Positions 47,691-56,779 of a stretch of 64,000 nucleotides of DNA are shown here, in pieces. Position numbers and translations under genes: made by a program. Source of the stretch: Thalassobius vesicularis (GTDB lineage: Bacteria; Pseudomonadota; Alphaproteobacteria; Rhodobacterales; Rhodobacteraceae). Position 1 is the first letter of the stretch, and the number at the start of each line of letters is the position of its first letter. Below the pieces are notes generated by a model, which was not told the DNA's origin, ran no database searches, and saw only the letters and a list, made by a program, of their open reading frames with translations. Location of the stretch: contig NZ_SSMD01000001.1 in the NCBI RefSeq assembly GCF_004799325.1, positions 1 through 64,000 on the forward strand, given 5' to 3'.

Positions 47691-48264
47691 CGGTCAGGCC
47701 CAGAAGGCGCCAGGCCTGCATGCCTCCGCGGTAGTAGGAGATGTGGTCGGCGGGGTAACCGGCCTCGATCATGTTGCGGATCGCCGTGGGGGACTGGCCG
47801 CACCAGTTGCCGTTGCAGAACAGCGCCACGCGTTTGGGGGCCGCGCAATCCCAGCCGTCGAAGTCGGGCTCGCAGCCCAGCTCGCCCAGGTAGTCGATGA
47901 CCTGCGTGTAGGGCACGTTCACCGCCCCGGGGATGGAGCCGTTCGCGAACCATTCAGGCGTGCGCGAATCCATCACGACCACTTCGGGGTCTTGCAGCAT
48001 CTCGAGCAGTTCCAGCTCGCCGATGGTTGTGACGCCTTCGGCCGGGCTCATCGGCTGGACGCAGAAGGGCGGGCAGGCGCGCGAGGTGCGGGCCCACTCG
48101 CCACTCAGCTCGTTCGCGTTGTCCTGAATTCGGGCGATCCGCGCGGGGCCGTCGGGCGTGGGCACGGTGACTTCGGCCAGATCGGGGCGGATGTTGACGG
48201 GTTTGTCCTGCGCCAGCGCGGGGCCGGCAACCAGCAAGAGAATGACAGCGACGAGACGGAACAC
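47677..48264 (-). CDS. Exported rhodanese-like domain protein
   Basis: A 195-residue protein with a signal peptide (LVAVILLLVAGPALAQD) and a rhodanese-like domain about 95-190: VVVMDSRTPEWFANGSIPGAVNVPY and the active-site loop ALFCNGNWCGQSPTAIRNM, where the first cysteine occupies the catalytic position and the second may pair with it. A further Cys pair (SRACPPFC) lies before the domain. It could handle sulfane sulfur or disulfides in the periplasm. I chose GTG at 48264, which has AGAGGT upstream and begins the signal peptide; an ATG at 48339 would add 25 residues. Confidence 0.75.
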   Translation of the reverse strand: MFRLVAVILLLVAGPALAQDKPVNIRPDLAEVTVPTPDGPARIARIQDNANELSGEWARTSRACPPFCVQPMSPAEGVTTIGELELLEMLQDPEVVVMDSRTPEWFANGSIPGAVNVPYTQVIDYLGELGCEPDFDGWDCAAPKRVALFCNGNWCGQSPTAIRNMIEAGYPADHISYYRGGMQAWRLLGLTVTHD

Positions 48265-48423
48265 CTTTTGGACCTCTGCAAATTCAGTGTGACAAAGCGC
48301 GCTGGGAGGTCGATTGAAAACCCCCGGCACATTCGGCATAGTATGCGCAAGAGTAGCAGACCCGGGCACGGGATACAGGTAAAATCTCCGGACCGCGCCC
48401 ACCCGAACCGAGGCAAACCAACC

Positions 48424-48735
48424 ATGAAGTCCCTTTTTGCAAGCCTGTCGCTGGCTTGCTGTACCGTTCTTGTTAGCCATTCCCCCGCCGCGGCTGGCCT
48501 GATCGAGCAGGCGTGCCTGACCTCGGCCCGGCAAAGCGCCAGCGGGCAGCTGTGTGGCTGCATCCAGCGCGTCGCTGACCAGACCCTGACCAGCCAGGAC
48601 CAGCGCATCGCCGCCAGGTTCTTTGAGGATCCGCATCGCGCGCAGGAAATCCGCCAGTCGGTCAACACCCGGCACGAGGCGTTCTGGGAACGCTACAAGG
48701 AATTCGGCGCCTCTGCCGCCGCCGCCTGCAACTGA
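48424..48735 (+). CDS. Small exported cysteine-containing protein
   Basis: A 103-residue protein with a signal peptide (1-24, SPAAAG) and a helical mature part containing four cysteines (EQACLTS, QLCGCIQRVAD, AAACN) likely to form disulfides. Such proteins are common in Rhodobacterales and are sometimes labelled arginine transporter, for which I see no support. Divergent from the rhodanese gene over a 159-bp control region. Confidence 0.65.
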   Translation: MKSLFASLSLACCTVLVSHSPAAAGLIEQACLTSARQSASGQLCGCIQRVADQTLTSQDQRIAARFFEDPHRAQEIRQSVNTRHEAFWERYKEFGASAAAACN

Positions 48736-48798
48736 GCCGCCTTCGTATTGCCTAAGCCCCGACCTTGCGCCATGATCCGGTGCAAGGAGTGGCTTTTC

Positions 48799-49254
48799 AT
48801 GCGTAAATTTCTGGTGATCCTCGACGACAGCCGTGAATGCCTGAACGCGATGCGCTTTGCCGCGATGCGCGCGGCCAAGACCGGGGGCGGAGTGCAGATC
48901 CTGTCGGTCATCCCGCCGGAAGAGTTCAACCACTGGATCGGCGTCTCGGACATCATGCGCGAGGAAGCGCGGGAACGCATCACCGTGCATTTCGAGGTGT
49001 TCGCCAAGTGGATGCGCGACCGCCAGAACGTGGACCCCGAACTGGTGATCCGCGAAGGCGAGGCGGTGACCGAGATCCTGGCGCAGATCAAGGCCGATCC
49101 CGATATCGGTGTGCTGGTGCTGGGCGCGGGCACCGAACGCAAGGGCCCCGGCCCGCTGGTGACACAGATGAGCCGCAGCGCGGGCACCCTGCCCGTCCCC
49201 ATCACCATCGTTCCGGGCGACATGTCCAAGGAGCGGCTGGAAGCCATCACATGA
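48799..49254 (+). CDS. Universal stress protein family protein
   Basis: A 151-residue UspA-fold protein: KFLVILDDSRECLNAMRFAAMRAA as first strand and helix, and VLVLGAGTERKGPGPLVTQM near the C-terminus in the place of the usual nucleotide loop GxxGxG(S/T). The loop departs from the ATP-binding consensus, so nucleotide binding is unsure. AAGGAG precedes the start at 48799. Its stop lies 23 bp before the next gene. Confidence 0.78.
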   Translation: MRKFLVILDDSRECLNAMRFAAMRAAKTGGGVQILSVIPPEEFNHWIGVSDIMREEARERITVHFEVFAKWMRDRQNVDPELVIREGEAVTEILAQIKADPDIGVLVLGAGTERKGPGPLVTQMSRSAGTLPVPITIVPGDMSKERLEAIT

Positions 49255-49277
49255 CAATTGCCCAGAGGAAGGCCCAG

Positions 49278-50249
49278 ATGACCCGATCCTTGCGCGTGAT
49301 CCTGCTGATTGCTCTGCCCCTGCTGACCCTTGGCTCGGCGCTGCGGGCGCAATCGATGGACGACCCGTTCCGCCCCGACTGGATGAGCTATTCCGACCTG
49401 CAATTCCTGCAAACCGGGCTGACGCTGCAGGGGCTGTATGTCGGGCTGATCGACGGCAAGTGGGGCAAGGGCAGTCAGGGCGCTTTGGAGCGTGCTTTGG
49501 GTCGCGCGTCCGGCTCGGACATCCGCAATCGCGATCTGCTGCCGTTGTTGCAGGCGACGCGCGATGCGATCCAGACGGATTTCTGGCAGGGCGTCACCGA
49601 TTTCCCCGACAAGGTGACGTTCCTGGCCCCGATGTCCGTGGTCCAGCAGGACTTGGGATCAGAGCTGTTCACGCTGCAATCCCCGGACCAGAGCCTGAAG
49701 ATCCGCCTGATCGAGAACGACAAGGACAAGACCGTCGAGATGCACAAGTGGTTGATCGAAAACCACAAAGGCACCAAGCAGCAGCTGTACCAGAAGTATG
49801 ACAAGACGGTGCTGATCACCTCGGGGCTGCTGGGCAACGGCAAGACGGTGTACCTGCGCTCGCAATATGCGCGCAGCCAGACGATCGTGACGGTGCTGGT
49901 GCAGTACGACCCCTCGGAGAAAGAGCGCGGGCAGCTGGTGGCGGCCTCGATCAGCTATGACCGGCCGATCACGCTGACGCTGGACCAATACGGCACGCTG
50001 GCGCGGCTGATGAGCGAAGGCACCACCCCGGTGCGCCCGTCGCAACCGGCCCAGCCGGGGGGCGGGATTTCCGGTGGCGGATCGGGCGGCGGCATCGGGA
50101 TTTCGCGGCCCGCACCGGGGACGGGCACCCAGCCTGCGCCGCCGGCACAGCCGGGCGGAGGCTCGGGCGGGGGGATCGGGATCGGCCGGCCGGCCGCGCC
50201 GATTGCCTCGGGCAGCTTCACCATCCCGCCGGTGCCGATGTCCGAGTAA
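49278..50249 (+). CDS. Exported peptidoglycan-binding-like protein with Gly/Pro-rich tail
   Basis: A 323-residue protein: signal peptide (LRVILLIALPLLTLGSALRAQ), a short segment LQFLQTGLTLQGLYVGLIDGKWGKG that resembles the PG_binding_1 repeat (about 45-75), a middle domain of unknown type about 110-250, and a low-complexity tail with two copies of a PGGG...SGGGIGI.RPA unit. I chose 49278, which has GGAAGG upstream and starts the signal peptide; ATG at 49251 overlaps the stress-protein stop and is the alternative. Confidence 0.65.
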   Translation: MTRSLRVILLIALPLLTLGSALRAQSMDDPFRPDWMSYSDLQFLQTGLTLQGLYVGLIDGKWGKGSQGALERALGRASGSDIRNRDLLPLLQATRDAIQTDFWQGVTDFPDKVTFLAPMSVVQQDLGSELFTLQSPDQSLKIRLIENDKDKTVEMHKWLIENHKGTKQQLYQKYDKTVLITSGLLGNGKTVYLRSQYARSQTIVTVLVQYDPSEKERGQLVAASISYDRPITLTLDQYGTLARLMSEGTTPVRPSQPAQPGGGISGGGSGGGIGISRPAPGTGTQPAPPAQPGGGSGGGIGIGRPAAPIASGSFTIPPVPMSE

Positions 50250-50329
50250 CAGATTAGAACCATTCCAAACCTTGACTCTGACGCCCCTCGGGCGCATATC
50301 CAAGGCAGACCATATAAGGCACGTGACAG

Positions 50330-50893
50330 ATGTTCATTCAGACCGAGTCCACCCCGAACCCCGCAACGCTGAAATTCCTGCCCGGCCAGTCCGTGCTGGA
50401 GATGGGAACCGCTGATTTCCCCTCGGCCGAGGGCGCGGAAAAATCGCCGCTGGCACAGCGGATTTTCGCGGTGAACGGCGTGTCGGGCGTGTTCTTTGGC
50501 ACCGATTTCGTGACCGTGACCAAGTCGGACAAGGTCGAGTGGGACCACATCAAACCGGCCCTGCTGGGCGCGATCATGGAGCATTTCCAATCCGGCCAGC
50601 CGGTGATGGCAGGCGAAGGCACCGCTGCGGGCGGCCATGCTGACCATGACGGCCCGGACGGTGAAATCGTCGGCCAGATCAAAGAGTTGCTGGATACGCG
50701 GGTGCGTCCGGCCGTGGCGCAAGATGGCGGCGACATCACGTTCCACGGCTTTGATCGCGGCGTCGTTTACCTGCACATGCAGGGCGCCTGCGCGGGCTGC
50801 CCGTCCTCGACCCTGACGCTGAAAATGGGCATCGAGAACCTGCTGCGCCACTACATCCCCGAAGTGACCGAGGTCCGCCCGGTCAATGTCTGA
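50330..50893 (+). CDS. NifU-family Fe-S scaffold protein (Nfu type)
   Basis: A 187-residue protein: N-terminal Nfu_N domain (MFIQTESTPNPATLKFLPGQSV... through FGTDFVTVTK) and C-terminal NifU domain about 110-187 with the cluster-binding CAGCPSS motif. Nfu proteins carry [4Fe-4S] clusters to target enzymes such as lipoyl synthase and aconitase. Overlaps tsaB by 8 bp. Confidence 0.93.
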   Translation: MFIQTESTPNPATLKFLPGQSVLEMGTADFPSAEGAEKSPLAQRIFAVNGVSGVFFGTDFVTVTKSDKVEWDHIKPALLGAIMEHFQSGQPVMAGEGTAAGGHADHDGPDGEIVGQIKELLDTRVRPAVAQDGGDITFHGFDRGVVYLHMQGACAGCPSSTLTLKMGIENLLRHYIPEVTEVRPVNV

Positions 50894-51458
50894 TCGCAGG
50901 ATCCTGGCCTTCGACACATCGGCCGCGCATTGCGCGGCCGCTTTGCTATGCGGGGACCGGGTGATCGTGGCGCGCGCCGAGGAAATGGGCCGCGGCCAGG
51001 CCGAACGGCTGATCCCCCTGCTAGAGGACGTGCTGGCCGAGGGCGGCATCGGCTGGGGCGATCTGGACGCCATCGGCGTGGGCGTGGGCCCCGGCAATTT
51101 TACCGGCATCCGCATCAGCGTGTCAGCGGCGCGTGGGCTGGCGCTGGGGCTGGACGTGCCGGCCATCGGCGTGTCCGGGTTCGAGGCGATCGCCTTTGGC
51201 ACAACCGACCTGCCCGCCATTCCGGGCCCGCGTGGGCAGCTGTATGTGCAGCGCGGCACCCCTGATCTGATCCCGGCGGACGAGGTGGACGAGCCCGTCG
51301 CCCTGCCCCCTGCCCCGGCCGATTTCGCCGTGGCCATCGCGCGCGTCGCCCTTTCGAGGCTGGACGGCCCGCATGAGGCGCCCGCGCCTATGTATGTCAA
51401 ACCCGCAGACGCGGCCCCGTCGAAGGACGCGCCGCCGGTGATTCTGGATGACGCCTGA
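50886..51458 (+). CDS. tsaB: tRNA threonylcarbamoyladenosine biosynthesis protein TsaB
   Basis: A 190-residue ASKHA-fold protein that dimerises with TsaD in making t6A37 on tRNA. Opening LAFDTSAAHCAAALLCGD, then GVGPGNFTGIRISVSAARGLALGL, which is the family signature. Shorter than the E. coli protein (about 231), as is usual in this group. Overlaps the NifU-like gene and rimI. Confidence 0.93.
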   Translation: MSDRRILAFDTSAAHCAAALLCGDRVIVARAEEMGRGQAERLIPLLEDVLAEGGIGWGDLDAIGVGVGPGNFTGIRISVSAARGLALGLDVPAIGVSGFEAIAFGTTDLPAIPGPRGQLYVQRGTPDLIPADEVDEPVALPPAPADFAVAIARVALSRLDGPHEAPAPMYVKPADAAPSKDAPPVILDDA

Positions 51459-51861
51459 GGCCCTTGCCGCCCTCCACGCGCGGGCCTTTACGGTGCAGCG
51501 ACCGTGGAGCAGCGCGGAATTTGCCGATCTTCTGGACTCGGCCTTTGTGTTTGCGGTCGGCTCGGACGCGGCATTTGCGATGGGGCGGGTGATCGCGGAT
51601 GAGGCGGAATTGCTGACGCTGGCCACCGATCCGCAGCACCAGCGCCGGGGATTGGGCCGGATGATGCTGGACGCCTACCACGCTCAGGCCGCCGAACGCG
51701 GCGCGACCCGCAGTTTCCTGGAGGTCGCGGCGGATAATTTCGGGGCCATCGCGCTATATGAATCAGCGGGTTACAAATCGGACGGACGGCGGCCGGGCTA
51801 TTACCACATGCAAAATGGCGCACGTGTGGATGCGGTGCTGATGTCACGCGCATTGCCCTGA
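51448..51861 (+). CDS. rimI: Ribosomal-protein-alanine N-acetyltransferase-like GNAT
   Basis: A 137-residue GNAT enzyme with the acetyl-CoA motif QHQRRGLGRMMLDA (RxxGxG) and the C-terminal FLEVAADNFGAIALYESAGYKSDGRRPGYY typical of RimI, which acetylates the N-terminus of ribosomal protein S18. Its start lies within the end of tsaB; the tsaB-rimI pairing is widely conserved and supports the call. Confidence 0.9.
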   Translation: MTPEALAALHARAFTVQRPWSSAEFADLLDSAFVFAVGSDAAFAMGRVIADEAELLTLATDPQHQRRGLGRMMLDAYHAQAAERGATRSFLEVAADNFGAIALYESAGYKSDGRRPGYYHMQNGARVDAVLMSRALP

Positions 51862-51976
51862 CGTAACCTTTCCATTTGGTCAAAATCTGCGCGCTTTCCC
51901 CCCAGATTCCTGTTGACCGCCACACCCCCCTGCGGCCTAAATTCTTTCAGGAACAGACCTGATCTGCTCAATAAGC

Positions 51977-51996
51977 GGGGCTGCACGATCAGCCCC
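51977..51996 (+). other. Hairpin in the leader of the BMP gene
   Basis: GGGGCTG-CACGAT-CAGCCCC forms a 7-bp stem with a 6-base loop, 24 bp before the start of the BMP gene. It lacks a U-tract directly after it. It may stabilise the leader mRNA; no known riboswitch fold is recognised. Confidence 0.45.
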
Positions 51997-52020
51997 CGCC
52001 AACACCGTGGGAGAATACCA

Positions 52021-53019
52021 ATGACCCTGATGACCAAATTCCTGGGCGCCGCTGCTGCCGTGGCGCTGTCCGCTGGCGCGGCCCTGGCCGAACCGGCCCT
52101 GATCTTTGACCTGGGCGGCAAGTTCGACAAGTCGTTCAACGAGGCCGCCTTCAACGGCGCATCCCGTTGGGCCGACGAAACTGGCGGCACCTTCCGCGAG
52201 ATCGAGCTGCAGTCCGAAGCACAGCGCGAGCAGGCCCTGCGCCGCTTCGCCGAAGCTGGCGCGAACCCGATCATCACCATGGGCTTTGCCATGGCCGACC
52301 CGCTGAGCGCCGTGGCACCCGATTACCCGAACACCAAGTTCGTCGTGGTCGACGTGACCTGGATCAGTGGCGACAACATCCGCCAGATCGGTTTTGCGGA
52401 ACATGAGGGCTCGTACCTGGTCGGGATGCTGGCGGCGATGGCCTCGAAATCCGGCACCGTGGGCTTTGTCGGCGGCATGGACGTTCCGCTGATCCGTCAC
52501 TTTGGCTGCGGCTACGCGCAGGGCGCGATGGCGGTGAACCCGGATGTCAAAGTGGTCGCCAACATGACCGGCACCACCCCCAGCGCGTGGAATGACCCGG
52601 TGAAGGGCTCGGAACTGGCGAAAGCGCAGATCAGCCAGGGCGCGGACGTGATCTATGCCGCGGCCGGCGGCACCGGCGTGGGCGTTCTGCAGACCGCAGC
52701 CGACGAAGGCATCCTGTCGATCGGCGTGGACAGCAACCAGAACCACCTGCATCCGGGCAAGGTGCTGACCTCGATGCTGAAGCGCGTGGACGTGGCCGTG
52801 TACGAGGCGATGAAGGCCGGTGACGCGGTGGAAACCGGCGTCGTGAACATGGGCCTGGCCGAAGACGGCGTGGGCTATGCGCTGGACGACAACAACGCCG
52901 CGCTGATCAGCGACGAGATGAAGGCCAAGGTCGATGCCGCCCGTCAGGACATCATCGACGGCAAGCTGAAGGTCGCAAGCTACTACGAAAACGACAGCTG
53001 CCCCGTTCTGAAATTCTGA
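52021..53019 (+). CDS. BMP-family ABC transporter substrate-binding protein
   Basis: A 332-residue periplasmic protein of the BMP/PnrA family, which binds purine nucleosides. Signal peptide about 1-23 (LSAGAALAEP). Family motifs: DLGGKFDKSFNEAAFNG, GFVGGMDVPLIRHFGCGYAQGA and AAGGTGVGVLQTAADE. With the double ATPase and two permeases downstream it forms a nucleoside importer of the NupABC type. GGGAGAA precedes the start. Confidence 0.9.
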   Translation: MTLMTKFLGAAAAVALSAGAALAEPALIFDLGGKFDKSFNEAAFNGASRWADETGGTFREIELQSEAQREQALRRFAEAGANPIITMGFAMADPLSAVAPDYPNTKFVVVDVTWISGDNIRQIGFAEHEGSYLVGMLAAMASKSGTVGFVGGMDVPLIRHFGCGYAQGAMAVNPDVKVVANMTGTTPSAWNDPVKGSELAKAQISQGADVIYAAAGGTGVGVLQTAADEGILSIGVDSNQNHLHPGKVLTSMLKRVDVAVYEAMKAGDAVETGVVNMGLAEDGVGYALDDNNAALISDEMKAKVDAARQDIIDGKLKVASYYENDSCPVLKF

Positions 53020-53042
53020 TTTCGGGTTAGTACGTAAACCTT

Positions 53043-53074
53043 GGGCCGTGCTGGGAAATCGGCGCGGCCCTTTT
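53043..53074 (+). terminator. Attenuator-like hairpin between BMP gene and ATPase gene
   Basis: GGGCCG (53043-53048) and CGGCCC (53065-53070), with further pairing inside, are followed by TTTT. It lies 23 bp after the BMP stop and 17 bp before the ATPase start. A leaky terminator here would give more binding protein than ATPase and permeases. Confidence 0.6.
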
Positions 53075-53090
53075 GATGTCAGGGGGACAG

Positions 53091-54626
53091 ATGTCGGACG
53101 TGGCGCCAGCGATCGAGCTGAAGGGGATCTCCAAGGCCTTTGGGCCGGTTCAGGCGAACAAGGATATCTCGATCCGGGTGATGCCCGGCACGATCCACGG
53201 GATCATCGGGGAAAACGGGGCCGGGAAATCGACGCTGATGTCGATCCTGTACGGGTTCTACAAGGCCGACAAGGGCGAGGTGTTCATCCACGGCAAGCGC
53301 ACCGCGATCCCCGACAGCCAGGCCGCGATCGCGGCGGGCATCGGCATGGTGTTCCAGCACTTCAAGCTGGTCGAGAATTTCACCGTTCTGGAAAACGTCA
53401 TCCTTGGCGCCGAGGACGGGCGGCTGCTGCGGCCATCCTTGGCGAAGGCCCGGAAAGAGCTGAAGCGGCTGGCCGAGGATTACGGCCTGAACGTGGACCC
53501 GGACGCGGTGATCGAGGAGATCGGCGTGGGGATGCAGCAGCGGGTCGAAATCCTGAAGGCGCTGTACCGTCAGGCGGATATCCTGATCCTGGACGAACCC
53601 ACGGGCGTGTTGACGCCCGCCGAGGCGAACCAACTGTTCCGCATTCTGGACAGGCTGCGGGCCGAGGGGAAAACCATCGTCCTGATCACCCATAAACTGC
53701 GCGAAATCATGGAGATAACGGACACCGTCAGCGTCATGCGACGGGGTCAGATGACGGCGACGGTCAAGACTGCCGAGACAAGCCCCGAGCAATTGGCCGA
53801 GCTGATGGTGGGCCGCAAGGTGCTGCTGCGGGTGGACAAGGCGCCCGCCAAGCCGGGCGCGGTGGTGCTGGACGTGCAGGGGCTGAACGTCACCGATGAA
53901 AAGGGTGTGCAGCGGCTGAAGGATGTCTCGCTGAGCATCCGGGCGGGCGAGATTCTGGGCATCGCGGGGGTCGCCGGCAACGGTCAGTCCGAACTGCTGG
54001 AGGTGCTTGGCGGCATGACGCGCGCCACCGGGCGGATCACGTTGAACGGCGAGGAGATCGACCTGACGGGGCGGCACTCGGACGGGCAATCGCGCCGGGC
54101 GCGGGGCATCGCGCATGTCCCCGAGGATCGCCAGCGCGAAGGGCTGATCATGGATTTCTTCGCGTGGGAAAACGTGGCGTTCGGCTATCACCGCGATCCG
54201 GCGTATCGGCGCGGGGTGCTGATGGACAACGCCGCCCTGCAGGAAGACACCGCGCGCAAGATGGAGAAATTCGACGTCCGCCCGCCGAACCCGTGGCTGA
54301 CGGCCAAGAACTTCAGCGGGGGCAACCAGCAGAAGATCGTGGTGGCGCGGGAAATCGAGCGCAACCCCACCCTGCTGCTGGTCGGCCAGCCGACGCGGGG
54401 CGTGGACATCGGCGCGATCGAGTTCATCCACAACCAGATCGTCGCGCTGCGCGATCAGGGGGCGGCGGTGCTGCTGGTCTCGGTCGAGCTGGACGAAATC
54501 CTGAGCCTGTCGGACCGGATCGCGGTCATGTTCGACGGCAAGATCATGGGCGAACGCCTGCCCGGCCAGACCGATGCGGGCGAATTGGGCCTGCTGATGG
54601 CAGGCATGAACGGAAGGGCCGCGTGA
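53091..54626 (+). CDS. Nucleoside ABC transporter ATPase, two ABC domains
   Basis: A 511-residue protein with two nucleotide-binding domains. The first has a normal Walker A (GENGAGKST) and Walker B (ILILDEPTGVLT) but a degenerate signature (GVGMQQRVEILKAL). The second has a degenerate Walker A (GVAGNGQSE) but a normal signature (FSGGNQQKIVVAREI). This asymmetry is usual in the nucleoside and sugar ABC class. I chose 53091, with GGGGG upstream; an earlier ATG at 53073 lies in the attenuator. Confidence 0.93.
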   Translation: MSDVAPAIELKGISKAFGPVQANKDISIRVMPGTIHGIIGENGAGKSTLMSILYGFYKADKGEVFIHGKRTAIPDSQAAIAAGIGMVFQHFKLVENFTVLENVILGAEDGRLLRPSLAKARKELKRLAEDYGLNVDPDAVIEEIGVGMQQRVEILKALYRQADILILDEPTGVLTPAEANQLFRILDRLRAEGKTIVLITHKLREIMEITDTVSVMRRGQMTATVKTAETSPEQLAELMVGRKVLLRVDKAPAKPGAVVLDVQGLNVTDEKGVQRLKDVSLSIRAGEILGIAGVAGNGQSELLEVLGGMTRATGRITLNGEEIDLTGRHSDGQSRRARGIAHVPEDRQREGLIMDFFAWENVAFGYHRDPAYRRGVLMDNAALQEDTARKMEKFDVRPPNPWLTAKNFSGGNQQKIVVAREIERNPTLLLVGQPTRGVDIGAIEFIHNQIVALRDQGAAVLLVSVELDEILSLSDRIAVMFDGKIMGERLPGQTDAGELGLLMAGMNGRAA

Positions 54627-55720
54627 TGGAAAAGATGCCGAAATGGGCCGACGTGGTGCTGATCCCGCTGATCAGCCTGCTGCTGGCGGCAGTGCTGTCG
54701 GCGCTGGTGATCCTGGCGATCGGAGAAGACCCCTGGGCCGCGCTGAAGATGATGGTGCAGGGTGCCTTGGGCAGCACCTATGGCTGGGGCTACACGCTGT
54801 ATTACGCGACGAACTTCATCTTCACCGGGCTGGCCGTGGCGGTCGCCTTTCACGCGCGGATGTTCAACATCGGCGGCGAGGGACAGGCCATGCTGGGCGG
54901 CCTTGGCGTGGCGCTGGTGTGCCTGTACATGCCGTGGCCGCATTGGACGGTGGCGGTGATCGGGGCCTCGGTCGTGGGGGCGGCGTTCGGCGCGGCCTGG
55001 GCGGCCCTGCCCGCCTGGCTGCAGGCCAAACGCGGCAGTCACATTGTGATCACGACGATCATGTTCAACTTCATCGCCTCGGCGCTGCTGAACTACGTGC
55101 TGGTGAACGTGCTGCGGCCCAAGGGCTCGATGGATCCGGCGACGGCCAAGTTTCCGGCCGCAACGCATCTGCCGACCCTGCATGAGCTGCTGCTGCCGCT
55201 GGGGATCAAGTTCTCAAAGGCCGCGCCTGCAAATGTCAGCCTGCTGATCGCGCTGGCGGCCTGTGTCTTCGTGTGGCTGCTGATCTGGCGCACCCGGCTG
55301 GGGTATGAAATCCGCGCCTTTGGCCATTCAGAATCGGGGGCGAAATACGCGGGCATCAGCGCGGTGAAAATCACCGTGGTGGCAATGCTGATCTCGGGCG
55401 CGCTGGCCGGGCTGATGTCGGTCAACACCACCATGGGCGAGGCCGAGCGGCTGGTGCTGAACGCGACCGAGGGCGCGGGCTTTATCGGGATCGCGGTGGC
55501 GCTGATGGGGCGCAGTCACCCGTTCGGAGTGCTGCTGGCGGCGATCCTGTTCGGGTTCCTGTACCAGGGCGGGGCCGAGCTGGCGCTGTGGACCAACATC
55601 CCGCGCGAGATGATCGTGGTCATTCAGGCGCTGGTGATCCTGTTCACGGGCGCGCTGGACAACATGGTGCGGATGCCGCTGGAAAAACTGTTCCTGTCCC
55701 TGCGCCGGAAGGAGGGCTGA
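54626..55720 (+). CDS. Nucleoside ABC transporter permease 1
   Basis: A 364-residue membrane protein with about nine helices of the BPD_transp_2 family; FNIGGEGQAMLGGLGVALV and TTIMFNFIASALLNYVLV are typical. Its start overlaps the ATPase stop by one base (TGATG). It pairs with the second permease encoded 3 bp downstream. Confidence 0.92.
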   Translation: MEKMPKWADVVLIPLISLLLAAVLSALVILAIGEDPWAALKMMVQGALGSTYGWGYTLYYATNFIFTGLAVAVAFHARMFNIGGEGQAMLGGLGVALVCLYMPWPHWTVAVIGASVVGAAFGAAWAALPAWLQAKRGSHIVITTIMFNFIASALLNYVLVNVLRPKGSMDPATAKFPAATHLPTLHELLLPLGIKFSKAAPANVSLLIALAACVFVWLLIWRTRLGYEIRAFGHSESGAKYAGISAVKITVVAMLISGALAGLMSVNTTMGEAERLVLNATEGAGFIGIAVALMGRSHPFGVLLAAILFGFLYQGGAELALWTNIPREMIVVIQALVILFTGALDNMVRMPLEKLFLSLRRKEG

Positions 55721-55723
55721 GCC

Positions 55724-56689
55724 ATGGATTACATGACGATCCTGCAAATCCTGGACTCGACCGTGCGACTGGCGGTGCCGTTGCTGCTGGCCTGTCTGGC
55801 CGGGCTGTATTCGGAACGCGCCGGGATTTTCGACATCGGGTTAGAGGGCAAGATGCTGGCCGCCGCGTTCTTCTCGGGCGCTGTGGCGGCGGTGTCGGGC
55901 AGCGCGTGGCTGGGGCTGCTGGCGGGGATGGGCGCGTCGCTGGTGCTGTCGGCGCTGCACGGGCTGGCCTCGATCACGTTCCGGGGCAATCAGCTGATCT
56001 CGGGCGTGGCGGTGAACTTTCTGGCGGCGGGCATGACGGTGGTCGTGGCGCAGGACTGGTTCAAGCAGGGCGGGCGCACCCCGTCGCTGTCGGGTGCCGC
56101 CCGGTTCGAGCCGATCACCCTGCCCGGCGCCGAGGCGCTGCGGGACGTGCCCATTCTGGGGCCGCTGTACGCCGAGCTGATCTCGGGCCACACCAGCCTG
56201 GTCTACATCGCCTTTGCCTGCGTGCCGCTGACTTGGTGGGCGCTGTATCGCACGCGTTTTGGCCTGCGCCTGCGGGCGGTGGGTGAAAACCCCGCAGCGG
56301 TGGATACGGCAGGCGTGTCGGTGGTGGGGCTGCGCTATGCGGCGGTCGCCATCTGCGGCGTGCTGTGCGGTATCGCGGGGGCCTATCTGGCCACGGCGCT
56401 TCAGGCGGGCTTCGTCAAGGATATGACGGCGGGCCGGGGCTATATCGCGCTGGCGGCGCTGATCTTCGCCAAGTGGCGGCCGTGGTACGCACTGTTGGCG
56501 ACGCTGCTTTTCGGGCTGCTGCAGGCGATCGCGCTGCGTTATCAGAACATCGACCTGGGCGCGATCACGATCCCGGTGCAGGTGATGGACGCGCTGCCCT
56601 ATATCCTGACCGTGGTGATCCTGGCGGGCTTTGTCGGCAAGGCCATCCCCCCACGCGCGGGCGGCGAGCCCTACGTCAAGGAACGCTGA
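55724..56689 (+). CDS. Nucleoside ABC transporter permease 2
   Basis: A 321-residue membrane protein of the same family as the preceding permease (AGLYSERAGIFDIGLEGKMLAAAFFSGAVAA; GNQLISGVAVNFLAAGMT). The two form the heterodimeric channel. Last gene of the importer operon; a strong hairpin follows. Confidence 0.92.
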   Translation: MDYMTILQILDSTVRLAVPLLLACLAGLYSERAGIFDIGLEGKMLAAAFFSGAVAAVSGSAWLGLLAGMGASLVLSALHGLASITFRGNQLISGVAVNFLAAGMTVVVAQDWFKQGGRTPSLSGAARFEPITLPGAEALRDVPILGPLYAELISGHTSLVYIAFACVPLTWWALYRTRFGLRLRAVGENPAAVDTAGVSVVGLRYAAVAICGVLCGIAGAYLATALQAGFVKDMTAGRGYIALAALIFAKWRPWYALLATLLFGLLQAIALRYQNIDLGAITIPVQVMDALPYILTVVILAGFVGKAIPPRAGGEPYVKER

Positions 56690-56714
56690 ACACAGCGTAT
56701 CAGCATCTTTTTTA

Positions 56715-56742
56715 GGCCCAGCCGGATTTCCCCGGCTGGGCC
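56715..56742 (+). terminator. Hairpin after nucleoside importer operon
   Basis: GGCCCAGCCGG (56715-56725) pairs perfectly with CCGGCTGGGCC (56732-56742) around a 6-base loop, 25 bp after the permease stop. The stem is strong but no U-tract follows, so termination may be partial or Rho-assisted. Confidence 0.6.
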
Positions 56743-56779
56743 GCTTGCCAATCGCCCCGCCCCCGCGCAAAGGTAGGAC

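Noticed and set aside
47677-48264. Calling the rhodanese-like protein a PQQ-associated CXXCW protein
   Set aside because: The active-site loop is CNGNWCGQ, not CXXCW, and no quinoprotein or PQQ gene is nearby.
48424-48735. Arginine transporter label for the small exported protein
   Set aside because: It has a signal peptide, four cysteines and no membrane domain, so a transporter role is not supported.
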